In this document: in pieces, positions 35,406 to 42,267 of the stretch
Position numbering within the stretch: the stretch's first letter is position 1
Layout: each line of letters starts with the position of its first letter
Source of the DNA: Protaetiibacter sp.
GTDB lineage: Bacteria; Actinomycetota; Actinomycetes; Actinomycetales; Microbacteriaceae
Direction: 5' to 3'
NCBI GenBank assembly: GCA_030150265.1
Contig: JASLGG010000003.1
Span: 50,320-114,319, forward strand
DNA: 64,000 bases
Notes under the pieces: generated by a model
Databases searched by the model: none
The model's input: only the letters and a program-made list of their open reading frames with translations
What the model was told of the DNA's origin: nothing
Position numbers and translations under genes: made by a program

Positions 35406-35512
35406 AGGCAGGTGCCGATCGCTGGCTGCAGCCTAACCCGGGGGCGGTGCCCCACACTGGGAGTCGGCACGGAACGGCCGAGCAGCTCGCTCCGGGTCGA
35501 CGCTTCGACAGG

Positions 35513-35584
35513 TGCCCCTGGAGGGACTCGAACCCCCAACCCTTTCCTTAGGACGGAACTGCTCTTCCATTGAGCTACAGAGGC
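35513..35584 (-). tRNA. tRNA-Arg (CCT anticodon)
   Basis: A 72-nt cloverleaf: acceptor GCCTCTG/CAGGGGC, D-arm GCTC/GAGC, anticodon loop GTCCTAA (anticodon CCT, reads AGG), T-loop TTCGAGT. The anticodon stem has one G-A mismatch at its outer pair. CCA is not encoded. It reads a rare codon in this genome and its 5' end touches the left direct repeat of the adjacent island. Confidence 0.95.
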
Positions 35585-35610
35585 TGACCGCACGAGTCTA
35601 TCGAGCGGGC
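35583..35610. repeat. Left 28-bp direct repeat of the tRNA-Arg island
   Basis: Identical over 28 bp to 38370-38397, in the same orientation, with different bases on both sides of each copy. The first two bases overlap the 5' end of tRNA-Arg. It probably marks a recombination boundary. Confidence 0.8.
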
Positions 35611-35672
35611 ACGTCGCCTCCGCCGCCTCGCTCGCCGTGGTGCTCACGCCGCTCGTGTGGCGCACGTGTCCG
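35602..35672 (+). pseudogene. Remnant of a PAP2 phosphatase gene
   Basis: About 70 bp that translate to SSGHVASAASLAVVLTPLVW, closely matching PSGHVAFAASLAVVATLLVW of the intact PAP2 protein encoded at 33552-34241 (nucleotides near 33991-34060). No other PAP2 motif is present. It begins inside the left direct repeat. Confidence 0.6.
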
Positions 35673-35756
35673 GCCAGACACCACGAGTCGGGCCTTGGTG
35701 GATCCGCAATCCCCAAAGCCGGTCCGTTGGCGGCAGGGAATCGCGGTGAGAACTGC

Positions 35757-35785
35757 TTGTGTTTAGACAAACCTGAGAGTACTTT
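35757..35785 (+). promoter_or_regulatory. Promoter of the island's secreted-protein gene
   Basis: TTGTGT (35757-35762) and TACTTT (35780-35785) are separated by 17 bp. Transcription would start near 35792, giving a ~60-nt leader ending in AAGGGA before the TTG start codon. Confidence 0.5.
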
Positions 35786-35851
35786 TCCCATCGAGCGTCA
35801 CTCAAATTGCTCTATCTGCGCGCCCGATCCATCGAAGCGAAGGGATATCAA

Positions 35852-37030
35852 TTGTCGAAACATCAATTCGCAGCTGCGCTCATCGGCGGGCTACTTGCTA
35901 TCGTCGCGACGCAGCCCGCCGTTGCTGCAGCTCCCGCGCCAGAGGGATGGCTCCCAACCATCACAGACTCCGCGGCGCTGAGTACGCCCGTGATCGCCTC
36001 AGGAGCGGCCATCACTTCGGACGGAAGCACGTTCCCGAGTGGCTCAGCGGTAGAGCTCGTGGCTTACCCGAGCGAGGAGGTGATGAGGACGCTGACGGAG
36101 GGCGACAGCATCCAAGTGTCACCGGTCGCAAAGGGGTTCACGGACAGCGAAGGAAAGTTCTCTCTCCGCTTCGCGGAGTCCATGGACCTCGCCCGGTATG
36201 CGTCGAAGCTCGGCATCGTCAACTTCGAGATTCGCGCGGTGACCGGCGCCTATTACGCCGCTTACTCATTCAGCGGCGACATAAGCGCTCTCGAGCAGAA
36301 GGGAGCGGTGCAGCGTGCCGATCTGACCGATCTGAGGCTTGTCTCCCTCCCTCCAAGTGACGCAGTCGTCAACCTCGAGGCATCGCAAGCAGGACCGGTC
36401 AACAAGACGCAGATCTGCGGCGAGACATTGGTCACGAACTACGGCACTCGCGCTGTGGCGGTCGGACGCACTTTCACCGCTGGAGCTGGTCGCACGGGCT
36501 CTCTGACCTACACGAGCGGATCGTCTTCCGACCTCGGGGTGGGCCTGTCGAGCTCGGGCGCCTACGGCTCCTATGCGGCATCGGGCACCATCTCGATGTC
36601 TTCCACGAGCACGGTCACCTTCGCGGGCGGCACCGGCGGACGCGAGTACCAGACCTACTACGTGTACGGCAAGTACGCTCAATGGTGCTACCCCGTCGGG
36701 AGCTCATACGATCCAAGCGCTATCTACGCATATAAAGTTCACGCAACTAGCTACGCTGGAGGGTCGGCGATCGGTTGAACCTCGGCGCCGTCTGCAACAT
36801 ACTGCGTTGGGCTGGCCAACGGATCCACGTTTACGAAGAACACCACGAACGCGACTACTTTGTCGGGAGGTGCTCGGCTCGGCGGCGACATCGGGATCGA
36901 TCTTTCGGCGAGAACCGGCTACACCACGAGTACCCAGGTTTCCTTCTCGAATACCTCCGGATCTAGCAAAAACCTATGCGGCATCGGCGGCTATCCGGCG
37001 TCGACCCCTGGTTTTATTGCGCTGAATTGA
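35852..37030 (+). pseudogene. Secreted protein gene interrupted by an in-frame TGA
   Basis: A TTG start at 35852 (AAGGGA upstream) gives a signal peptide (cleavage near PAVAAA) and a Ser/Gly/Thr-rich extracellular protein. The frame stops at a TGA (36776-36778) after 308 codons. It then stays open for another 83 codons to the TGA at 37028-37030, encoding similar Ser/Thr/Gly-rich sequence including ATYCVGLANGS, ARLGGDIGIDLSARTG and NLCGIGGYPAS. The following lipoprotein's start codon overlaps that second stop, which suggests the full 392-codon form (plus one internal stop) was the functional one. A single TGG-to-TGA change would explain it. Family unknown. Confidence 0.65.
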
Positions 37031-37536
37031 GGCGAATCATTGTGTTGGCGCTCGTCGCCTTGGCGAGCACCACCCTCTTGTCCGGATGCACCGGCCCTCG
37101 CACGGATGGCCCAATCAGCTTCACCGCCGAAGCCAGCCGGGTCTGCGGTCCACTCCCCGCGTTCTCGGACGCAGCGCTTGGCATCAACCTGCCCGACCAC
37201 CTTCCCGCCGGAATCGTGATCAAGTCGGTAGAACCGACGGGTGTCGCCGGAGTCGATATTGGCGACATCTACTTGATGCCAGCGGCCGATCCCGCTCGCT
37301 TGTTGTTGGACGTGTTTCCTCCGATGGAGGAAACGCCAAACTCATGGAAACACGCGGTCCCCGCGATAGGGGCCGTTCTCCCCACAGACACTTCATACGA
37401 CCTGGTGATCGAGGTCAAAGCCAACGGAGCGGGTGGAGGCTTCGACAGCACAAGAATCCGTTACTCGCTCGGCGGCGAAGATTTCGAAACCACCTCTTAC
37501 TTGGGAGTGACCCTGTCACCCATCTCCTGCATCTAG
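37027..37536 (+). CDS. Small lipoprotein in the tRNA-Arg island
   Basis: Protein of 169 aa from a TTG overlapping the preceding TGA (TTGA), so probably translationally coupled. The signal MRRIIVLALVALASTTLLSGC ends in lipobox LLSGC. The mature part is acidic and hydrophilic, with two further Cys residues (VCGPLP and the C-terminal ISCI) that may form a disulfide. No family recognised. It is likely co-transcribed with the upstream secreted-protein gene and overlaps the convergent protease gene by 21 bp. Confidence 0.7.
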   Translation: MRRIIVLALVALASTTLLSGCTGPRTDGPISFTAEASRVCGPLPAFSDAALGINLPDHLPAGIVIKSVEPTGVAGVDIGDIYLMPAADPARLLLDVFPPMEETPNSWKHAVPAIGAVLPTDTSYDLVIEVKANGAGGGFDSTRIRYSLGGEDFETTSYLGVTLSPISCI

Positions 37537-38307
37537 CGCGACCAGAACCTCGCTAGCGCGTAGGTACACGCCCGGATCATCTGGCCCACAGCCCAGCCCT
37601 GAGATTGTTATCGCCTGTAGCCGCCCGTTCTGAGCGACAAGCGGACCCCCGCTGTCACCTTCACAGGTGTTTCGCTTACCGGCCGGAACTCCACAGATAG
37701 CTCCAACGCTGTCTGCTCCGGGGGCGCCCTCGCAATTCGGCAGCGATATGACAGAAAGCGCCTTGCCCTCCGCGCTACAAGGCGGCACTCCTCCGACAGA
37801 ATCCTTACCCCAACCCCATGCTATCGAGATTGAGCTGACCTCAGGCATGGTGTCCTGGATCTTCGCGGGCACACGATCCGTTGCGCGTTGCAGGGTGAGC
37901 AGTGCGGCATCGAACGAGTCGCTCGACACGATGGACTTCACTGCCACCCGATCGCCGCCAACTCTCGCTGTGCTGCATAGGTTGTTCGCGCCTGCGATAA
38001 CATCCATCGACTTCGCGTCACGGCCTTTCACACAATGAGCAGCGGTAAGAACCTGCATTCGGTTTACAAGAACTCCTGCGCAAAACTGCGAGGCCGATAC
38101 GTTGGTTACCGGCGCAGTGGCGTTGACGAGAGCCACCAGGTAACCGGGCGCCTCATCAACCTCGCCCGGGACCGTCTGCGCGCAGCCCATGAGCACAACA
38201 AGCGACGATGCCACCCCGGCACACAACAAGCTGCGACGGCATCGTCGGGAAAAGTCAACCGCGATCGTCATCGAGGCATCAATTGGCCGAGCGACGCGTC
38301 TCAGCAA
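37516..38307 (-). CDS. Trypsin-like (S1) serine protease lipoprotein
   Basis: Protein of 263 aa from a TTG at 38307, chosen for its strong GGAGGG ribosome site; an ATG at 38271 gives 251 aa. A signal ending in lipobox LMGC anchors it. The catalytic triad is complete: His in LTAAHCV, Asp in SFDAALLTL, Ser in CEGDSGGPLV, with Cys pairs typical of S1 folds (CGVPAG...TCEGDSGG). It is expected to work on the cell surface. Its codon use is relaxed like the rest of the island. Convergent with, and overlapping, the island lipoprotein gene, which may be its substrate or partner (inference). Confidence 0.88.
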   Translation of the reverse strand: MLRRVARPIDASMTIAVDFSRRCRRSLLCAGVASSLVVLMGCAQTVPGEVDEAPGYLVALVNATAPVTNVSASQFCAGVLVNRMQVLTAAHCVKGRDAKSMDVIAGANNLCSTARVGGDRVAVKSIVSSDSFDAALLTLQRATDRVPAKIQDTMPEVSSISIAWGWGKDSVGGVPPCSAEGKALSVISLPNCEGAPGADSVGAICGVPAGKRNTCEGDSGGPLVAQNGRLQAITISGLGCGPDDPGVYLRASEVLVALDAGDG

Positions 38308-38369
38308 TGTGTTCCCTCCCACCCCAGGCAACCGCAATCAGCTCGCTACGAATGGGAACGCCGTGAACC

Positions 38370-38397
38370 GCTGACCGCACGAGTCTATCGAGCGGGC
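38370..38397. repeat. Right 28-bp direct repeat of the tRNA-Arg island
   Basis: Perfect copy of 35583-35610. It lies 20 bp beyond the stop of the CHAP hydrolase gene and marks the other edge of the island. Confidence 0.8.
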
Positions 38398-38417
38398 GGA
38401 GGAGCGGAGGTCGGGGC

Positions 38418-39581
38418 TCAGCGCGGCGGCGGCGAGAGGTAGATCACCGAGCTCGCCGGGATGATGCGCTGGTTGTACACGTCGGCACCCCAGTTGTACT
38501 CCTCGATGAAGACGGAGCCGTCGGGGAGCACGGCGTTGACGTAGGCGACGTGGTTGCCGCCCGGGAACCAGGCGACCCATCCGGGCGCGGGGGTCGTGCT
38601 GGTGGGCCAGCCGTGCTTCTCCCACTGGCTCTTCCAGGAGTGGGCGCTGCCACCGCCGGGGGTCAGGTCCGACCAGTCGTACTTGAACGGGGCGCGCGTG
38701 CTGCCGGCGTCGCGGTTGAGGCGCCACGCCACGAAGTCGGTGCACTGACGCACGAAGTAGCGCAGCGGCGAGAGGCCGCCGCCCTCGCTCATGCCGAGCT
38801 CGGTGGCCCACGGGTAGTCGTCGCCCATCGCCATCGCGCCGGAGGCGAGGTAGTCGCTGATGCGCTTCTGGCGCAGCGCGTCGCGGTACAGGCGCTTGAG
38901 GTCGGCGGCGCTCGTGGAGTCGTAGCCGTCGCGCGCCTCGATCGAGGCGCTGGCGAGCTCCGCCGAGGACGCGTCGAGCGCGAACGCCTGGCTGTCGAGC
39001 TTCGCCGCGGGGTCGATGGCGCCGCCCGAGTAGTCGGCCGAGGCGTAGGCGGGCAGCGTGAGGCTCAGGAACACGCCCGGCACGAGCAGGAGCGCGCCGA
39101 CGGTGCTGAGGCGCTTGCGCACGGCGGTGCCGCGACGGGGGCGGCTCGTGTCGCGCGCGCGGGCGGCGGATGCGCGGGCGGCGGATGCGCGGGGGCCGCC
39201 GGCGGGCGGCGCGCTGTCGAAGGTTCCGAACGGCGCCGCGACCCGGGGGGCCGCGCCGAACGACGCAGCGCTCGGGGGCGCCTGGACGGACGGGGTCCCG
39301 ATCGGGAAGGCGGCGATGCCGGCCGCGCTCTGAGCGCTGCGCGCCTCGGCCTCGCGTGCGGCACGACGGCTCCCGGGCTGGGCGGGAGCGGCCTGCGCGG
39401 CGGGGGCCGCATCCGCGATCGGCTGCGCGGTGCGCAGCGATCGACGCGATGGATACTCGCTATTTTCCCGGACGGACCCTGCGCTCTCGGAGCGGGCCTC
39501 CTGCGTCAGCGGGGCGGCTTCCGAGGTCTTCGCGACGGGTTCTGTGAACCCGAGTGCCGCGAGGGTCTCGTAGTCAGTCAC
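38418..39581 (-). CDS. CHAP-domain cell-wall hydrolase, membrane-anchored or secreted
   Basis: Protein of 387 aa from a GTG at 39581. Residues 1-150 are a long Ala/Pro-rich cytoplasmic region ending in Arg-rich sequence, then a hydrophobic segment (LSTVGALLLVPGVFLSLTLPAYA). A helical region with ARDGYDSTSAADLKRLYRDA follows, and a C-terminal CHAP domain holds the catalytic Cys in FVRQCTDFVAWRLN and His in PGGNHVAYV. CHAP domains cleave peptidoglycan peptides or act as amidases. The ARDGYDxTSAA motif and ALPAYA/TLPAYA junction are shared with the NlpC/P60 protein at 40550-41236, so the two look paralogous outside their catalytic domains. Confidence 0.88.
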   Translation of the reverse strand: MTDYETLAALGFTEPVAKTSEAAPLTQEARSESAGSVRENSEYPSRRSLRTAQPIADAAPAAQAAPAQPGSRRAAREAEARSAQSAAGIAAFPIGTPSVQAPPSAASFGAAPRVAAPFGTFDSAPPAGGPRASAARASAARARDTSRPRRGTAVRKRLSTVGALLLVPGVFLSLTLPAYASADYSGGAIDPAAKLDSQAFALDASSAELASASIEARDGYDSTSAADLKRLYRDALRQKRISDYLASGAMAMGDDYPWATELGMSEGGGLSPLRYFVRQCTDFVAWRLNRDAGSTRAPFKYDWSDLTPGGGSAHSWKSQWEKHGWPTSTTPAPGWVAWFPGGNHVAYVNAVLPDGSVFIEEYNWGADVYNQRIIPASSVIYLSPPPR

Positions 39582-39619
39582 GTCGATGATGGTCTTCCGG
39601 GTAGAAAACGACCCGATCG

Positions 39620-39648
39620 ACGTTACGCGACATCGATCGGAATGTCAC
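39620..39648 (-). promoter_or_regulatory. Promoter of the CHAP hydrolase gene
   Basis: GTGACA (39643-39648) and TAACGT (39620-39625) are 17 bp apart on the minus strand, placing the start of transcription about 30 nt before the GTG. The same GTGACAT element precedes the NlpC/P60 gene. Confidence 0.5.
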
Positions 39649-39738
39649 GTCTCGATAACAACACGTTTTCCGGGGCAGACCGGTCGGTTGCCCAGCCTTT
39701 TCACAGCTTGACGCGCGCTCCCGCCACGGAATCCGTCG

Positions 39739-40239
39739 TCACGCGGCCGGGGCGAGGAACTCGCGCCACTCCGGCTGCGCCCGCTCGGCACCGCGCACCA
39801 GCCACGCCGTGCCGTGCGGCGGACGCGGCGCGAACCGCAGCGTCCACCCCATCTCGTGCGGCGTGCGGTCGCCCTTCACGTTGTTGCAGCGCAGGCAGCA
39901 GGCCACCAGGTTCTCCCAGCTGTCGGCCCCGCCGCGGGAGCGCGGCATGACGTGGTCGATCGTGGCGGCGAACCCGCCGCAGTAGGCGCAGCGCTGGGAG
40001 TCCCGTCGCAGCACCCCGCGCCGCGACACCGGCACCGCCTGCCCGCTCGGCACGCGCACGTAGCGGCTCAGCAGGATCACCGACGGCCGATCCCAGTTCC
40101 CGGATGACGCGCTCCGCACCGGGTGCGCGTCGTCGCACGCGATCACCACGGCCTTCCCCGACAGCACGAGCACGAGGGCTCTCTTGAACGACACGACGGC
40201 GAGCGGCTCGTATCCGGCATTCAGCACCAGTGTGCGCAA
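39739..40239 (-). CDS. HNH endonuclease family protein
   Basis: Protein of 166 aa from a TTG at 40239 with AGGAG six bases upstream. It begins MRTLVLNAGYEPLAVVSFKRA, the conserved N-terminus of the actinobacterial HNH family. The nuclease core is RCAYCGGFAATIDHVMPRSRGG, then WENLVACCLRCNNVKGD, with two zinc-binding Cys pairs and the DH/N/H metal residues intact. The biological target of this widespread family is unknown. It sits between two cell-wall hydrolase genes and may be translated after a short leader ORF (40349-40450). Confidence 0.88.
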   Translation of the reverse strand: MRTLVLNAGYEPLAVVSFKRALVLVLSGKAVVIACDDAHPVRSASSGNWDRPSVILLSRYVRVPSGQAVPVSRRGVLRRDSQRCAYCGGFAATIDHVMPRSRGGADSWENLVACCLRCNNVKGDRTPHEMGWTLRFAPRPPHGTAWLVRGAERAQPEWREFLAPAA

Positions 40240-40348
40240 CGGGTCTCCTCTCGAGGGAGCCTGCATGGCGCGCAGGCTCTCGACACCCTCGGAGGCGTCG
40301 CGGATCCGGGCGAGAAACAGAGAAGGCGCCGTCGCGAACGACAGCGCC

Positions 40349-40450
40349 TCATCCCACCCCGACGTGACAGTGCACGTCGGGCCGACTGCTGAGCTGCATG
40401 CGGGACAGCGCGCGTGCGTCCATGGTGCGGATGCTGTGCGCCGTTCGCAT
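40349..40450 (-). CDS. Possible 33-aa leader peptide upstream of the HNH gene
   Basis: An ATG at 40450 with GGGGAGGG four to five bases upstream opens a 33-codon frame ending DVHCHVGVG and stopping at 40349. Two perfect or near-perfect hairpins lie at or beyond its end: CCCGACGTG-ACAGTG-CACGTCGGG (40358-40381) inside the last codons, and AGGCGC/GCGCCT (40324-40349) after it. The arrangement suggests an attenuator or a real small gene. The rest of the 40240-40549 gap holds the NlpC terminator. Confidence 0.35.
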   Translation of the reverse strand: MRTAHSIRTMDARALSRMQLSSRPDVHCHVGVG

Positions 40451-40512
40451 GATGCCCTCCCCGATCCGAAGACCTCCGAGGCCTCCAGGCTAGCCCCGCG
40501 AGGTGAACGGAC

Positions 40513-40542
40513 GGGGAACGCGGCAGACGTGTCGCGTTCCCC
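40513..40542 (-). terminator. Terminator of the NlpC/P60 gene
   Basis: A perfect 10-bp inverted repeat (GGGGAACGCG / CGCGTTCCCC, 10-nt loop) starts 8 bp after the NlpC/P60 stop codon on the minus strand. No T-tract. Confidence 0.6.
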
Positions 40543-40549
40543 GGAGCGC

Positions 40550-41236
40550 TCAGATCCCGTAGCGGACGAACCAGGCGTTCGGGTCCCAGATGTTGTGCAC
40601 CTCGACGGAGCGGCCCGGCTTCGGCGCGTGCACCATCGTGTTGCCGCCCATGTAGATGGCCGAGTGCCCGCCGCCGTCCATGACGACGACGTCGCCGGGA
40701 CGCGCGTCCTCGCGGGAGATGATGTGGCCGCCGCCGGCGCCACGGCCCTGCGCGCTCGAGGAGTGCGGCAGCGCCACGCCGAACTGGGCGTAGACGAACA
40801 TCACCAGGCCGGAGCAGTCGAACCCGGCGGGCGTCGCCCCGCCGTAGACGTAGGGCACGCCCTGGTACTGGAGCGCCACCTGGACGACCTGGTTGAGGTC
40901 GAAGGAGGGGTACGGCGGGTTCGCGAGGAACTGGCGCACGGTCGGGCCGGAGTACGAGGCGAGCGCCGCGCGCTGGGCGGCACGGCGCAGCTCCGCGGCC
41001 GAGGTGAAGTCGTAGCCGTCGCGCGTCGCCGCGGCGAGCTGCACGTCGGCGACCGCGACGCTCTGGGCGTTCTCGGTGCGGAGCAGCTCGAGGGCGGCGG
41101 CACGATCGGCGCCGTCGTCGGCGCTGGTCGTGTTCGCGTAGGCGGGGAGGGCGACGGTGGCGAAGATGCCGGGAACGATGACGGCGATGATCGCGAGGCT
41201 CCGGATCGGGCGACGCGACGGGTTACCTGGAAGCAA
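40550..41236 (-). CDS. NlpC/P60 cell-wall endopeptidase, secreted
   Basis: Protein of 228 aa from a TTG at 41236 with GGGAG seven bases upstream. A signal peptide (IIAVIVPGIFATVALPAYA) leads to a short helical region with TRDGYDFTSAAELRR, then an NlpC/P60 domain. The catalytic Cys is in AGFDCSGLVMFVY and the His in GGGHSAIYMGG, with the ARPGDVVVMD strand between. These enzymes cut D-gamma-Glu-diaminoacid bonds in peptidoglycan stem peptides during growth and division. It shares N-terminal features and promoter type with the CHAP protein. Confidence 0.92.
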   Translation of the reverse strand: MLPGNPSRRPIRSLAIIAVIVPGIFATVALPAYANTTSADDGADRAAALELLRTENAQSVAVADVQLAAATRDGYDFTSAAELRRAAQRAALASYSGPTVRQFLANPPYPSFDLNQVVQVALQYQGVPYVYGGATPAGFDCSGLVMFVYAQFGVALPHSSSAQGRGAGGGHIISREDARPGDVVVMDGGGHSAIYMGGNTMVHAPKPGRSVEVHNIWDPNAWFVRYGI

Positions 41237-41375
41237 GAGGGATCTCCCGCGTCTCGGCCGCTCGAGGCGACGGCCCCATCCCTTCCGTATATCACGTCGC
41301 CCGGCAGAGGATGGGTGCACGAGACGCCCTGCCTGGCGGTCTCCGACCTTCTGTCGTGGTCGAGAGAACTCGGCG

Positions 41376-41405
41376 AGTTTATGCAGAGGCCGGTGCGGAT
41401 GTCAC
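41376..41405 (-). promoter_or_regulatory. Promoter of the NlpC/P60 gene with a long leader
   Basis: GTGACA (41400-41405), 18 bp, TAAACT (41376-41381) on the minus strand. The transcript would carry a ~130-nt leader before the TTG at 41236. The leader includes pairing segments (GGCAG/CTGCC). No known riboswitch consensus was found in it. Confidence 0.5.
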
Positions 41406-41465
41406 ATCCAGACGCGCGGTCCGCCCGGACTCGGAGGAGATTGCCAGCGAGCGGGGTCGGCCGCG

Positions 41466-42158
41466 TCAGGCCTCGACGTAGACGTGCGCCGCGACCTCGC
41501 TGGGCAGCTCGAGCCCGTCGCCGAAGCCGTCGACCTGCACGAGCACGTACGAGCCGGCCGCCGAGAGCGTGGCGGTCGCGCCGGGCACGACCCCCGCATC
41601 CCGCAGCTGGGCGAGCAGCTCGGGCTCGAACTGCACGGGCTCGCCGAGGCGCCGGATGACGCCGCTCGACTCGCCGTCGACGGCCGCGGTACGCGTCACG
41701 ATGCTCTCCACCCCGTCGAGGAATCGGCCGGCCGGCTCGCCACCGAGCTCGTCGAGACCCGGGATGGGGTTGCCATACGGCGACTCGGTCGGGTGGTCGA
41801 GCAGCTCGAGCAGGCGGCGCTCCACCTGCTCGCTCATCACGTGCTCCCAGCGACATGCCTCGTCGTGCACGTATGCCCAGTCGAGTCCGATGACGTCGGC
41901 GAGCAGGCGCTCGGCGAGGCGGTGCTTGCGCATGACGTGCATGGCGCGGCGGCGCCCCTCGGCCGTGAGCGCGAGGTGCCGGTCGCCCTCGACGACCACG
42001 AGGCCGTCGCGCTCCATGCGCCCGATGGTCTGCGACACGGTGGGGCCGGAGTGGCCGAGGCGCTCGGAGATGCGCGCACGCAGCGGCACGATCCCCTCCT
42101 CCTCCAGGTCGAGGATGGTCCGAAGGTACATCTCGGTCGTGTCGACGAGATCGGTCAT
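41466..42158 (-). CDS. DtxR/IdeR-family metal-dependent transcription regulator
   Basis: Protein of 230 aa; the ATG at 42158 has GGGAGG six bases upstream. A winged helix (residues ~1-70, LGHSGPTVSQTIGRMERDGLV) is followed by the metal-binding dimerisation domain with MRKHRLAERLL, HDEACRWEHVMSEQVE (the Cys, Glu and His ligands of DtxR site 2), and a C-terminal SH3-like domain (LSAAGSYVLVQVDG). Keeping the Cys ligand suggests an iron sensor like DtxR/IdeR, since MntR-type manganese sensors normally carry Glu there. Divergent from serC. Its own promoter is probably TAGGCT (42183 region, minus strand). Confidence 0.9.
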   Translation of the reverse strand: MTDLVDTTEMYLRTILDLEEEGIVPLRARISERLGHSGPTVSQTIGRMERDGLVVVEGDRHLALTAEGRRRAMHVMRKHRLAERLLADVIGLDWAYVHDEACRWEHVMSEQVERRLLELLDHPTESPYGNPIPGLDELGGEPAGRFLDGVESIVTRTAAVDGESSGVIRRLGEPVQFEPELLAQLRDAGVVPGATATLSAAGSYVLVQVDGFGDGLELPSEVAAHVYVEA

Positions 42159-42267
42159 CGTGGCCTCCCAGCGCGTCGGGTCCAGCCTACCTGCGGGCAC
42201 CGGCGCCCCGCCGCGGGCTCGGCGCCACGCGACGGGCGCGCATGCGCGGCTCAATAGAATCGTGCAC

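Larger units (their letters stand above)
35583..38397. mobile_element. 2.8-kb lower-GC island bounded by 28-bp direct repeats
   Basis: The segment between the direct repeats has visibly lower GC and relaxed codon third positions compared with all flanking genes. It carries three secretory genes (interrupted secreted protein, lipoprotein, protease) and a PAP2 remnant, and it separates tRNA-Arg from the CHAP hydrolase gene. No integrase, transposase or terminal inverted repeat is present, so how it moved is unknown. Unlike classical islands, the repeat lies at the 5' side of the tRNA, not in its 3' end. Confidence 0.55.

Noticed and set aside
36976..37026. ATG at 36976 as start of the island lipoprotein.
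   Set aside because: It adds 17 residues before the basic n-region of the signal peptide; the TTG overlapping the preceding stop gives a normal lipoprotein signal.
41237..41369. c-di-AMP (ydaO-type) riboswitch before the NlpC/P60 gene.
   Set aside because: The conserved GGGGGA, GGGGUGAA and CAGCCCGAA-like blocks are absent; kept only as an unexplained leader.
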